A program made the position numbers and the translations under genes. Positions 1 through 10,657 of a stretch of DNA of 64,000 nucleotides are shown piece by piece. Position 1 is the first letter of the stretch, and the number at the start of each line of letters is the position of its first letter. This DNA is from G963677325 sp963810555 (lineage in GTDB: Bacteria; Bacteroidota; Bacteroidia; Bacteroidales; Prolixibacteraceae): NCBI GenBank assembly GCA_963810555.1, contig CAWENX010000009.1, positions 738,610-802,609 on the forward strand. The letters are read 5' to 3'. Below the pieces are notes generated by a model. The model did no database searches, was not told the DNA's origin, and worked only from the letters and a program-made list of their open reading frames with translations.

Positions 1-846
1 CAGACCGCTTATGCAAAAACACAGGTGGAGCTGGCCCAGTGCCAGTATATGCTGCCACGCCTTACAAGGATGTGGTCGCACCTTGAAAGACAGCAGGGAG
101 GGATCGGGACAAGAGGACCAGGAGAATCTCAGATAGAAACCGACCGGAGAATCATCGAGGATAAGATTTCTCTTTTAAAGGAGAAACTGAAAAAGATCGA
201 CAAGCAGATGACCGTTCAGAGGCACAGCAGGGGCAATATGGTTCGGGTGGCACTGGTGGGTTATACCAATGTGGGAAAATCGACCATTATGAACCTGATC
301 AGCAAGTCGGAGGTCTTTACGGAGAATAAATTGTTTGCCACACTTGATACCACAGTGCGTAAGGTTGTTATCGGAAATCTTCCTTTTTTGCTGACGGATA
401 CCGTTGGATTTATCAGAAAATTGCCTCATCATCTTGTCGAGTCGTTTAAGTCGACTCTTGATGAAACAAGAGAAGCCGATCTGATCATTCATGTAGTGGA
501 TATTTCACATCCCGGATTTGAATCACAGGTGGATGTGGTCAATAAAACTTTATCAGAAATCGGCGCTGCAGATAAACCAATGATCTACCTTTTCAATAAG
601 ATTGATAAATTCACTTATATTATTAAGGAGGAGGATGATCTTACGCCTTCGGTGCGTGAAAATATGAGTCTCGATGACCTTAAAAAATCATGGATAGGAC
701 AACATAACGATATCTCTTTGTTTGTATCAGCAAAAGAGAAGGTCAATATCGATGAATTTAAACGTAAATTGTATGAGGAGGTAAAAAGAATACACATCAA
801 AAGATACCCTTATAACAATTTCCTTTTCCAGTATTATGACGAGTAA
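1..846 (+). CDS. hflX: GTPase HflX, 5'-truncated by window edge
   Basis: The reading frame is open from base 1, so the N-terminal domain lies outside the window. HflX is a ribosome-associated GTPase that splits or rescues stalled 70S ribosomes. Visible are the HflX-specific glycine-rich segment (GGIGTRGPGE) followed by the long helix before the G domain, then G1 GYTNVGKST, G3 DTVGFIRKLP and G4 NKID, in the order expected for the Obg-HflX superfamily. The next gene starts 12 nt downstream on the same strand, so the two are probably cotranscribed. Family assignment is very secure; only the start is missing. Confidence 0.96.
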   Translation, partial: QTAYAKTQVELAQCQYMLPRLTRMWSHLERQQGGIGTRGPGESQIETDRRIIEDKISLLKEKLKKIDKQMTVQRHSRGNMVRVALVGYTNVGKSTIMNLISKSEVFTENKLFATLDTTVRKVVIGNLPFLLTDTVGFIRKLPHHLVESFKSTLDETREADLIIHVVDISHPGFESQVDVVNKTLSEIGAADKPMIYLFNKIDKFTYIIKEEDDLTPSVRENMSLDDLKKSWIGQHNDISLFVSAKEKVNIDEFKRKLYEEVKRIHIKRYPYNNFLFQYYDE

Positions 847-858
847 TTATAGACAAAC

Positions 859-1443
859 ATGAACCGGATTGATTATACGCTGTCCATATTAATTACATTA
901 CCGATCCTGGCCACCCTTGTGCTTGGGTTTTTCTTAATGAGGCAGGGGAAGCATGTTATGGGGAAGCCGACAATTAATCCGTTATTGTTCTATACAGGCA
1001 AATTTATGCTCTTTACCATCTGGGGCATATTCTGGCTGATCACAATTTTTCCTGAATACAGGGACATTATACCCTTTTTAATACAGAAGAATACTCCTGA
1101 AATTCAAAAGATTATAGCCTCATTACTTTTAATTCCGGCAAATCTTTATATTATTTCTGCTTATTATACAATGGGTAAAATCACTTACCTTGGCCTGCCG
1201 ACTGAAAAGCATAAATTGAGAACAACGGGAATTTACAGGATATGCCGTAATCCGATGTATACGAGTTTTTTCTTTCTCAACGCGGCTACATTATTATATC
1301 TGCCGAGTATATTACTGCTGGTCATCATGATTTACGGAATGATTGTTCATCATTTTATCATCTTAAGCGAGGAGAAGTACCTTGAAAAAGAATTCGGCGA
1401 CAGATATTTGGATTACAAAATGAAAGTACCAAGATGTTTTTAA
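859..1443 (+). CDS. PEMT/ICMT-like methyltransferase family membrane protein
   Basis: A 194-residue integral membrane protein with about five hydrophobic segments. The C-terminal half has the pattern of the isoprenylcysteine carboxyl methyltransferase / phospholipid N-methyltransferase family: a GIYRICRNPMY motif (around residue 125; R-NP-Y is the family hallmark) and a late EEKYLEKEFGDRYLDY segment with the conserved E-E and Y near the C terminus. These enzymes use S-adenosylmethionine to methylate membrane lipids or prenylated groups; the substrate here cannot be told. It follows hflX by 12 nt. A non-coding stretch of about 200 bp follows before ribokinase. Confidence 0.8.
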   Translation: MNRIDYTLSILITLPILATLVLGFFLMRQGKHVMGKPTINPLLFYTGKFMLFTIWGIFWLITIFPEYRDIIPFLIQKNTPEIQKIIASLLLIPANLYIISAYYTMGKITYLGLPTEKHKLRTTGIYRICRNPMYTSFFFLNAATLLYLPSILLLVIMIYGMIVHHFIILSEEKYLEKEFGDRYLDYKMKVPRCF

Positions 1444-1641
1444 TCCGCCTTCAATTACTCTTTTAATGTAAAAGTCTTAACTATTGGTATTAGTGATTTT
1501 TAATAACTAATTTTATCAGGGAACCGGATAATGATAACTTAAACGATAACACATCGATGAATTTTCCCGGTTGATGATTTTAATAATAGTCACGATTGAA
1601 AACTTAATATTCGACCTAAACCGATTTCAACAAACGAATCT

Positions 1642-2550
1642 ATGAAAACAAAGCAGATCATGGTTGTTGGCAGTTCAAATACCGATATGGTGATTCGCAC
1701 AAGGAAATTCCCGGCGCCGGGTGAAACAATCATAGGAGGAAAATTTATCATGAATGCCGGCGGCAAAGGTGCCAATCAGGCCGTAGCAGCAGCACGGCTG
1801 GGAGGAAAAGTGGTTTTTGTCGGCAAGACCGGAGACGATATGTTCGGGAAACAGGCTGTTAAGCTTCTCATGAAAGAAGGCATCAATACGGATTATGTAA
1901 GTGTTGATCCTGATAATGAAAGTGGTGTTGCACTGATCACGGTCGATGAAAAAGGCGAGAATTCAATCGTTGTGGCATCCGGAGCTAATGGTACTTTAAG
2001 TCCTGCAGACATTGACAAAGCCTTTCCTGAACTGCTTAGATCCGATATTGTGCTTCTGCAACTGGAAATCCCAATGGGGACAGTTGAATATGTGGCCCGA
2101 ATTTCTGTTCAGAACGGGAAGAAGGTGATATTGAATCCTGCGCCGGGAGCCAGGATTACAGATGATCTGCTTAAAAATATATCTGTTATTACGCCCAATG
2201 AAACAGAGGCAGAATTATTAACAGGGATTAAAGTGTATAATGAATATACGGCGCAAACAGCGGCAAAACTGATGAACGAAAAAGGTGTGGAAACAGTCAT
2301 TATTACGATGGGCGCCGCGGGTGCCTATCTGTATGAGAAGGGGAAAGGGGAAATACTCCCGTCCCCAATTGTAAAAGCTGTCGACACAACAGCGGCAGGA
2401 GATACTTTCAACGGTGCCCTGGCCGTGGCTTTATCCGAAGGAAAAACGATTAAAGAATCGATAATATTTGCAAATAAGGCTGCATCGATATCAGTTACAA
2501 GGTTAGGTGCGCAGGCTTCTGTCCCTTACAGAAAGGAACTAATGATCTGA
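1642..2550 (+). CDS. rbsK: Ribokinase (PfkB family)
   Basis: A 302-residue cytoplasmic sugar kinase that phosphorylates D-ribose at O5 using ATP. The N terminus has the PfkB substrate-binding pattern (SSNTDM, then NAGGKGANQAVAAARLGG near residue 35-52). The C-terminal half has the TPNETEAELLTG segment and the anion-hole/catalytic DTTAAGDTFNGAL motif (Asp catalytic base near residue 250). Length is normal for ribokinase. It is followed 30 nt later by an exported ADP-ribosylglycohydrolase-family protein and a sugar transporter, which suggests ribose is released from a riboside, imported and phosphorylated. Other PfkB sugar substrates are possible. Confidence 0.92.
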   Translation: MKTKQIMVVGSSNTDMVIRTRKFPAPGETIIGGKFIMNAGGKGANQAVAAARLGGKVVFVGKTGDDMFGKQAVKLLMKEGINTDYVSVDPDNESGVALITVDEKGENSIVVASGANGTLSPADIDKAFPELLRSDIVLLQLEIPMGTVEYVARISVQNGKKVILNPAPGARITDDLLKNISVITPNETEAELLTGIKVYNEYTAQTAAKLMNEKGVETVIITMGAAGAYLYEKGKGEILPSPIVKAVDTTAAGDTFNGALAVALSEGKTIKESIIFANKAASISVTRLGAQASVPYRKELMI

Positions 2551-2580
2551 TTCTGATAATAACATGAAAACCACTACAAT

Positions 2581-4174
2581 ATGAAAAACACTGTCTTATT
2601 GTTCATTTTAGCGCTAAATCTGACATTAATTATAGCGTGTGATTCGCAAAACAGGGAATATAAAACTTTATCCACCGATGTTTTGAAAGATAAAATTGCC
2701 GGAGGCTGGGCAGGAAAAATGATCGGAGTTACTTACGGCGCGCCTACTGAATTCAAGGCCTGCGGCAAGACTTTTGAAGATTCAATCCGGTGGAAACCAT
2801 CCGATGTGAAAGGTTCAATCTGGCAGGATGATATATACGTCCAGCTTACTTTTCTCATGACAATGGATAAGTATGGCCTGGATGCTCCCGCCAAAAAGTT
2901 CCATGAGTCATTCGCCAAAGCGGGCTTTCCGCTGTGGCATGCCAATGTTCAGGCAAGGAAAAACTATTTCGACAGCATATTTCCTCCTCAATCAGGTCAG
3001 CCCGGGTATAACATCCATGCTGATGATATTGATTTTCAGATTGAAGCTGATTATATAGGATTTATGTGCCCCGGGATGCCTTTAACCTCGGGTCGTATAG
3101 CTGATAAAATCGGTCATATCATGAATTATGGCGACGGAGTTTATGGAGGAGTATTTGTGGCAGCGCTTTATTCTGAGGCTTTCCTCGAAAACGATATTCC
3201 CAAAATAATTGATCAGGCCTTGCTTTCAATCCCTTCTGAGAGTGATTATTCCAGGATCATCAGGGATGTGATTATCCTTCACAGCCATTATCCGAATGAT
3301 TGGCGTTCAGCATGGACTGAATTGCAGAAGAAATGGGCGGATACAGATATCTGCGGAGCCGGAACAGCATTTAATATCGATGCCAAATTAAACGGGGCAT
3401 ATATTGTGATGGGACTGTTATACGGAGAAGGCGACCCGCTGAAGACCATGGAGATTGCCACCCGCTGCGGACAGGATTCCGATTGCAATCCGTCAAATGC
3501 CATGGCCGTTTTGGGCGTTATCAAAGGATTCAGCCATCTTCCTGAAAAATTCAGAGAGGCCGTAAATTCAATAGGTGATTCAATCTTTATAAATACGGAT
3601 TATTCATTTAACAAAGCCGTAGAGAGGACCTTAAACTATGCAAAGAAACTGGTTATCAGCAACGGAGGGCTGGCAAATGGAACAGATCTTTAAGATAAAA
3701 GTCCAACAAGCTGAACCGCTCCCTCTGGAAATATCTTTCCCGAAACTTGTTTTCGATAAAAGAATCAGGATTAATGATGACCACTGGAAATCTAAAGGAA
3801 AATGGCAAAATTATAAGAACGGACAGTCTGTTTACAGTGGAACAAAAGGAGATGAGATCAGTCTTAACTTCGAAGGGAGCGGAATTTCAATAGTCGGGAA
3901 CTGGTTTAAAGACGGAGGTAAAGCTGATATATACCTTGACGGAAAATTTGTGCGAACTATTGACTGTTATTTTTTCTATTCAAATCAACAACACCAGAAT
4001 ATGAGTTTATTTCATCTTTTCAATCTGGAAGATGGCAAGCATATAATACGATTGGTCGTGAAAGGTGAAAAACGGCCTGAGTCCATAGGAACTAATGTTT
4101 ACATTTCTGAGGCAGTAATTTTTAAAACACATGATAAAACAAATGAAAATTACCGGTTTAGTTTTCAACAATAA
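2581..4174 (+). pseudogene. ADP-ribosylglycohydrolase-family lipoprotein, frameshifted near C-terminal domain
   Basis: The N terminus is an SPII lipoprotein signal (hydrophobic stretch ending IIACDSQ). It is followed by the ADP-ribosylglycohydrolase fold: GGWAGKMIGVTYGAPTE near residue 40, a WQDDIYVQL acidic metal-site motif and CGQDSDCNPSNAM, all typical of the metal-binding DraG/ARH family. Frame 1 ends at 3693 in a TTTAA context. The +1 frame from there continues without interruption to 4174 with a beta-rich C-terminal domain (DGKFVRTIDCYF, EDGKHIIRLVV), as in longer family members. Removing one T of the run at 3689-3691 joins the two as ...GTDL-KIKVQQ. Probably periplasmic-facing hydrolysis of N-glycosidic ribosyl bonds; substrate inferred only. 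Confidence 0.85.
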
Positions 4175-4224
4175 ATATTAATGATAAATAATTCCTGAAA
4201 TCCAAAAATCTTTAATCTAAACTT

Positions 4225-5224
4225 ATGTATATCGTCAATTCATATTCGGCAGCTGTAATCCTGTGTTTGATTACCATGCTGTGCTGGGGATCGTCGGGCC
4301 AATACGCAGAAATTGGCACAAAAAACATGGCGTTTTGAATTATTTTACTGGGACTATGTGATTGGAATCCTGCTGATGTCTTTAATCTTTTCTTTTACCA
4401 TTGGCAGTATCGGCAAATTTGGCCGAGTTTTCATTGAAAACCTTTCCCAGGCAGACTTTAGAAATGTCCTTAACGCCTTTCTCGGCGGAATTATCTTTAA
4501 TGCCGCCAACATTTTAGTGGTTGCGGCCATTGCAATTGCCGGCATGTCAGTTGCTTTTCCCATAGGGATTGGAATAGCTCTTGTGCTTGGGGTAGTAATC
4601 AATTATATGGCAGCTCCTTATGGAAATGCTTACTGGCTATTTTTGGGAGTATTCCTGGTAACCGTCGCAATCATTCTGGACGGACTTATTTACCGTATAA
4701 AAACATCCCGTTACAGAAGATTTCTACGAAAGGATTTGTATTATCCATATCAGGCGGCATATTAATGGCTCTTTTTTATCGTTTTGTAGCAAGTTCAATG
4801 GCTTCAAGTTTCGAGACGCCCGAAACAGGGAAGCTGACTCCTTATTCAGCGATTTTCTTTTTTCGCTATCGGTGTATTTTTAAGCAACATAATTTTCAAC
4901 TGACTCATCATGAAAAGGCCATTTGAAGGACAAGTCTTCTTGTAAGGTCATTATTTAAGGGGAAGTCTTAAATAATCATCTTTATGGCGTTATTGGAGGA
5001 GTAATCTGGAATATCGGAATGTCAATCAGCATCATCGCCTCAGGCAAAGCCGGATTTGCCATATCCTACGGTTTGGGTCAGGGAGCAACTCTAATTGCAG
5101 CTTTATGGGGTGTTTTCATATGGAAAGAATTCAAAGGCGTAAGGAACGCCCCTAAATATCTTCCGGCATGTTTCTCCTTTTTGTTGTTGGCCTCGGCATG
5201 ATTGTTTATGCAGGTCTGCAGTAA
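4225..5224 (+). pseudogene. DMT/GRP-type sugar transporter, several frameshifts
   Basis: The pieces of one multi-pass membrane protein are spread over three frames: an N-terminal part from ATG 4225 (LITMLCWGSSG), a 150-residue middle (4313-4765) with four hydrophobic helices, then GFVLSISGGILMALFYRF and GVIGGVIWNIGMSISIIASG, ending MIVYAGLQ at 5224. The order and motifs resemble the glucose/ribose-type GRP branch of the drug/metabolite transporter superfamily. Frame changes fall at short homopolymers: CC at 4299-4300, AAA at 4729-4731 and a T run at 4858-4863. There is at least one more between 4880 and 4980. Context with ribokinase suggests a ribose or riboside importer. Either a decayed gene or uncorrected sequence. 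Confidence 0.7.
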
Positions 5225-5340
5225 GCCTCATCCGAAATAAAAAATATTCAGCCCACCAAAAAACTCCGGCTTAAACTCCCGGAAAGTCCATTCTTTTAGC
5301 CGTTTCCAAAAGGCCATCCCATACCATCCCCCCACCAAGG

Positions 5341-5475
5341 CCCTTTCATGACCATAATATAAACACTATTTAAACACTAACTTTACATTATATCTGCACT
5401 AATTAGTGCAGATATAGTGCAGAAATAGTGTAGATATAGTGCAGAAAATACGGATTTGGTACAGCCATGGTACGG
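5341..5475 (+). repeat. 11-bp-unit inverted/tandem element, copy A
   Basis: The right arm holds four 11-bp units beginning AGTG at 5405, 5416, 5427 and 5438. Then 7 nt follow and the box TTGGTACAGC at 5456-5465. The left arm holds units ending CACT/CATT at 5357-5367, 5368-5378, 5379-5389 and 5390-5400. The innermost left unit is the exact reverse complement of the innermost right unit across a 4-nt AATT centre (5401-5404). It lies between convergent genes. Four more loci in the window share the design (see copies B-E). The rest of the 5225-5596 gap shows nothing I recognise. Confidence 0.8.
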
Positions 5476-5596
5476 CTTTGACAGGGATAAAACAATATCC
5501 TGTAAAAGACAAAAAGGGTCAAAAAAATGATAAAGGGTTACATACCGGAAGGGGGCCGGCAGAGAAAATTACAGAGGCATTTGTATAATTCTCGAT

Positions 5597-8501
5597 TTAT
5601 TGCTGATGCAGAGTTAATTTTAGCTGACCTGAAAATTCCTTCTGAAGCAGGATATTTTTCTGATAATTTCCCCAGGAAAGATCAGGATAATCTAAAATGT
5701 TATCAATAAAAAGAGTTATTCGGTTGCCCTCTTTATTGATACGGCAGCCCTCCTGACCTGTACCTTCAACTTCCAGACTGCCGGCCTTCTGCCTGCTGAG
5801 CTTATATTTCAGGATATTTTCCTTCGTTGCTTTGGCTATGTAAGAAAACTGACTGCCTGATTCATTGCTTTTCTCATCGTAATAAAAGCTTTTGGAATCA
5901 TACTGCCAGTCTTTGACCGGAGTTTGCCTGTAAATATTTTGCTTATTGCTGTACAACTGAACCTGACCCTTCAGAGCTGAGAGGTCATTTTCAGGATAGA
6001 AGCTCCAGAATCCGTCTCTTTCCCATGCGAGATATTGAAAGCTGTCATCCAGAATGAACTTTAATCCCAACTCCCTTACATATTCTTTGGGAAGATTGCT
6101 TACCTTATAATTGACTGTAATTGAAGCATCAGGGAATATCTCACTTTGGAAGGCAATATTCAGAGCATTGGTATAGCTACCTTCAACTGAGACTTCCACA
6201 GAATTTTCACCTTTGATTACAGACAGTTTATCCATCTTCCAATTGGTTCCATAATCATTGAACCGCGTTGTTGATGTTTGATTGCCTTTCTCTTTTGTCC
6301 TGCAGTTTAACCATGGTCCCGTGAATGGAGTTCGCGTGCCATTTATTTCATAAGATTCAAAGAGTCCTGTGTTTTTATCTACAAAAAGCTTAAGATGATT
6401 TTCAAAACTGATTATATATTTTGAGTCGTCTACCGTCAGACTAATACTGCCTTTCAGTATAGGCAGATTTGCTGTTATTTTATTAATCTGTTTAATATAA
6501 TAGCTGTCGATAATTTTCTTCTCAGAATCAAGAAACTCAATAAAGACCGGTTTATCAGATTTCCATTCCTTGAGCGGTAATTGAATATATCCTTTTGAAT
6601 GGGCAGGTATGTCGGGGGCAGTAATCTCATTTTTAACACCGTCATAAGAATACCTGATCTTTAGTTCATCAAGATTCGTTGAATTATAACGGTTATAGAC
6701 CGGAATTTTGAGCTCGCTGTTAGGTTTAAAGTCTGCAAATTCTGTCTGGAGCAGCCTGACCGGAGAATAGGCCTTCTTCACATTCCAGAATTCGGGTTTC
6801 TTTCTCCTCCATGTATCGACAATTCCCCACTCGCCGTACCCGACCACCGTATCAGGCAGCATAAACGTTTCGTCAATCATTCCCCATATGGCTCCGCCCA
6901 GTGCCCCTTCTGCATCGTAAGTTTTTATCCACATACTGTCAAGGCTCCTTCCCCAGAAATCCCTGACGTTGGGATCCTCCTTTATCGTACTGCCGTTATA
7001 GCAGGGAACATGCGCCCATTCATCGAAAAGGACAGGTATATTATCATAGGTAAAACCTTTAATGTTAATGCCATACTGCTCAAGTGTTCCATCGATGTTG
7101 GGGTAATGCATACTTAAAATATCATAAGGCTTTTGGGGATCCTTCACAGTTCCCGGAAAGCTGAATATCACCGGCCGCGTGGGATCCATCTTTTTTACCC
7201 AATCAAAGGATTTCTGAAAATTCACTCCAAATTTGTTTTCGTTGCCAATGGACCATATGATAACGGATGGGTGATTGCGGTGATTTTCGACCATCTCTTT
7301 TAATTGAGAGAGATATTTCGAAGTAAATTCAGGAGAGTTTTCCGTCGAACCCGGAGCATATTCAGGCGAACGGTAAGTATCTACAAAACAAACAGCCGTT
7401 TCTTCCTCCACATAAATACCATACTTATCACACAATCGCAGAAAGTTTTCAGTAGGAGGATAATGGGAAGTGCGGATAAAATTGATATTGGCTTCTTTAG
7501 CTAACAGAACATCTTTAAGTTCATATTCAGGAGTTGAGACCCTGCCTAATAAAGGATGAATATCGTGACGGCAGGCTCCGCGAAGCTTTACCTGATGCCC
7601 GTTTACAAAGAGAATGTTTCCTTTTACTTCAATTTTCCTGAAGCCAATGCTAAAATCTTTCTGTCCTGTGATTTTTCCTTTCTCTTCCAGGGATAGTCTT
7701 AAAGTATAAAGATTAGGATGTTCAGCATCCCATTTTCAGGGGATTCTGAATAAGGTTATTCACATTAAAAACAGAATCCCGGATTGCTATAACTTTGTTT
7801 GAAAGGGTAACTTTTTGATTCTTCTTATCAAACAATTCAACTTCAATTTTAGTGTCAGTTTGTGATTTTCTTATAGTACCCCTTATATTCAAATATGCAT
7901 TTTTATAATTATCGTCAAAATCAGTTGTGATAACAATGTGGTCCGGATAGTTTGCCGGCAGAGCCATTAAACTGACATTTCCCAAAATTCCGCCTATCGG
8001 GTGTTTTGCATATCCGCTCGCGTAGGAGATTTCATCTTTTCTGTCTGTCACCTCAACCATAACAATTGCTGTTTTGCCAGGTGTTATAACATTTGTAATG
8101 TCAGCACCCCATGCTGTAAATCCGCCTGAATGATCTCTTATGTACTTACCGTTCACCCATATTCGGGCATAACTATAAACTCCCTCAAAATGAAGCTTTA
8201 TTCTATTGCCTTTATAATCAGCAGGAATGACAAATTCTTTTTTGTAAATAAAAGGCCGGTCATGTTGGATTGAGTATCCCTGCATCATGCATTCGCCCGG
8301 CACCGCTATATCCTGCCAGGAATTGGCGGCAGGCACTTCTTGATCTGCTTTGACGACCGGATTCAGACAGATTTTCCACTTCCCGTTCAGACTGATGACC
8401 GGATTTGCAACTCCCTGTATGACGATATCTGATGCCTTTGCCGGAATATTTACTGAAAGTATAAATCCAAGAATAACAGTTGCCAGATAACATTTACTCA
8501 T
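5597..8501 (-). pseudogene. Glycoside hydrolase family 2 (beta-galactosidase/glucuronidase-like), one frameshift
   Basis: A secreted GH2 enzyme of about 960 residues. A Sec signal peptide starts at 8501, followed by the sugar-binding jelly roll (NGKWKICLNP, WVNGKYIRDHSGG), an Ig-like domain and the TIM barrel. In the barrel the acid/base is the Glu of WSIGNEN and the nucleophile is probably the Glu of VLFDEWAHV. Frame breaks at the A-run 7733-7736 (TTTT on + strand). Reading it one base shorter gives ...QNPLKWDAEHPNLY, the normal GH2 junction. The continuing frame is open from about 7730 to 5597. It is the first of a minus-strand run of carbohydrate genes. The exact substrate is unknown; GH2 covers beta-galactosidase, glucuronidase and mannosidase activities. 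Confidence 0.88.
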
Positions 8502-8513
8502 TGCCGGGGGTTA

Positions 8514-9476
8514 TCATTTGTCAATCGGCTGAGGGGTATAGGTCGGACCGTCTGAAGTAATTTTGTTTCCTTCAATAAATATCCTGTCAATACGGGAATA
8601 TCTTGTTGTATGAGCAGGATCCCAGCCATGGTAGACTATCCAGTCTTTTCCGTTCCTGTCAATAAAAAAAGAATGGTGGCCAGGTCCCTTCACCCCTTCG
8701 TTTGTTTTAAGAATTGTATCCGGTTGTTCTGTATAAGGACCAAGGGCCGAATTAGCAATTGCGTAGCGAATATGGTATGTTTCATTGGTCCATGCGCCAC
8801 AACTGTATGTAAGAAAGTACAGATGATTCCTGTGAAGAAGGAAGGGCCCCTCCTGCCACTTGTGGTTACTAATAATCTGGACCGGTTTTCCGGCAACCTT
8901 TGTCGGTGTTAGTAATTTATCGGCATAAATCTGACCTGCTATAAGTCCATCCTTGTTACCGTGTTCAATAGTATAGAAGATGTACATCGTACTGTCCTTT
9001 TCGAAGAAAACATGACCGTCAATGGAAGCATGGGGAACAACAATCCCAACGTTGTAGTAGGGTCCCTGAATACTGTCGGAAATAGCGAGGCCCACCCGGT
9101 TTCCTGAATTTTGCGGCGATTCCTGAGGAGAGGCGGTGTAATAAAGGAAAAATTTCCCTTTCATTTTATAAACTTCCGGTGCCCAGAAGTTTCGGTAATT
9201 CCAATCCGTCGTATTGCCTCTTTCAACAGCTCCCCGAACGAAATCCCATTTTATCAGGTCCTTTGATCTGTATATTGGAATAAACCGTCCGTCAGGAGCT
9301 TTTCCTGTAGCCAATAAATAGTAATAGCCCTTCTCAAATTTGATATTTGGATCGGCAAGTCCATAATTAATAATAGGATTGGTATATAACTTATTTCCCT
9401 TATTTTGCCCGATACAATTAAGAAGGACAAAAAATAACAAACCTGACGTGATGAAGACCGAGAAAGTTTTAATCAT
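8514..9476 (-). CDS. Glycoside hydrolase family 43 lipoprotein
   Basis: A 320-residue five-bladed beta-propeller glycosidase with an N-terminal SPII signal (hydrophobic run ending VLLNC). The GH43 catalytic triad is visible: Asp in LADPNIK (near residue 42), the pKa-modulating Asp in ASIDGHVFF (near 155) and Glu in WQEGPFLL (near 210). Members cleave arabinofuranosyl, xylosyl or galactosyl side chains of plant polysaccharides. The gene is uninterrupted and lies 12 nt upstream (transcriptionally before) the GH2 gene, so the two form an operon. Reads as an exported, lipid-anchored enzyme. Confidence 0.9.
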   Translation of the reverse strand: MIKTFSVFITSGLLFFVLLNCIGQNKGNKLYTNPIINYGLADPNIKFEKGYYYLLATGKAPDGRFIPIYRSKDLIKWDFVRGAVERGNTTDWNYRNFWAPEVYKMKGKFFLYYTASPQESPQNSGNRVGLAISDSIQGPYYNVGIVVPHASIDGHVFFEKDSTMYIFYTIEHGNKDGLIAGQIYADKLLTPTKVAGKPVQIISNHKWQEGPFLLHRNHLYFLTYSCGAWTNETYHIRYAIANSALGPYTEQPDTILKTNEGVKGPGHHSFFIDRNGKDWIVYHGWDPAHTTRYSRIDRIFIEGNKITSDGPTYTPQPIDK

Positions 9477-9517
9477 TTTGGATAAATTTAGTTGTCGTTT
9501 TTCTTTACAAATTTAAT

Positions 9518-10652
9518 TTAAGGGTGATCAACCAACATAAATTTTAAAACCGTATGATGGTGATAGGTTTCACCGGGCAATAACACTGTAGATGGATATT
9601 GCGGATGATTTGGTGAATCAGGATATTTCTGAGTTTCGAGAGAAAGCGCCCCGTATTTTTTATAAGCACATCCTCTTTTACCAACAACACTTCCGTTTAA
9701 AAAATTACCTGAATAAAACTGCAGTCCCGGCTGATCAGTAAACACTTCCATAATTCTTCCGGATAAGGGATCGGAGAGTTTTGCGGCAAATGTTAATCCC
9801 TTATATTCAGGACTTTTATTCAGTATAAAGTTATGATCGTAACCTCCGTTAGTATATACGAACTGAGAATCCGGAACAAAAATATCTTTCCCAACATTTT
9901 TCGGAATCCTGAAATCAAACGGAGTCCCTTGAACTACAGCGGCATGACCCATTGGTATAAGGTTCTTGATCGACAGTTAAAAAGCTGTCTGCATTTATCT
10001 CCAGTTGATGTTCCAGAATCCCTGAATTGAAGTCACCCGAAAGATTGAAGTAGGAATGATTCGAGAGGTTGACAACAGTAGGTTTATCTGTTGTCGCCTG
10101 ATAATCAATATGCAGTTCATCCGAATCATTGAGGGTATAGGTGACGGTGATATTTAAATTTCCGGGATATCCTTCTTCACCGTCAGGACTTGTATATTCG
10201 AATTTGACTGCTTCGTTACCTACACCGGGGATCGGTGAACCCTTCCATATCTTTTTATTGAGGCCATTAAATCCGCCATGAAGATGGTTGATATTCTTTT
10301 CATTTTTTGAAAGATGATAGTCTATTCCATTGAGCTTGAATCTGCCTCCTGCAATACGATTGGCATATCTCCCCACGACGGCTCCGAAATAGGACTGATC
10401 CTTGAAATAGTCCTCAGGAGAATCATATCCAGCCACAATGTTTTCAAACTTACCGTTTTGATCCGGAGTTAAAATATCCAGTATTATTGCTCCGTATTCC
10501 ATTACCTCAATTGAAATTCCTTTTTTGTTTTGAAGATGGAATATTTTGACATTACGCCCGTCAGGCATTGTGACTGTTCTTGTTTTAATCTGTTCCCTTG
10601 TCTCACAGGAAAACAGAATTGTAAAAATTAAAAAGATGCTAAGATATTTCAT
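9518..10652 (-). pseudogene. galM: Aldose 1-epimerase (mutarotase) lipoprotein, one frameshift
   Basis: Interconverts alpha and beta anomers of aldoses released by the neighbouring hydrolases. The start chosen is ATG at 10652, which gives MKYLSIF and a lipobox LFSC; a longer reading from 10673 would run into the preceding gene's end. Motifs: GRYANRIAGGRF (sugar phosphate-side Arg), NHLHGG with a catalytic His, NLSNHSYFNLSG, and the C-terminal LSLETQKYPDSPNHPQYPS with the catalytic-Glu region LSLETQ. Frame breaks at AA (TT on + at 9964-9965). Reading one A gives TVDQNLIPMGHA, the usual sequence before the C-terminal half. Its start is 5 nt after the stop of the GH5-like gene. Confidence 0.9.
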
Positions 10653-10657
10653 GGTTC

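Noticed and set aside
5405..5448. CRISPR-like array
   Set aside because: Units are 11 bp and directly abutting with no spacers, and no cas gene is present.
5527..5709. Small ORF after repeat copy A
   Set aside because: It runs antisense into the end of the GH2 gene and shows no domain.
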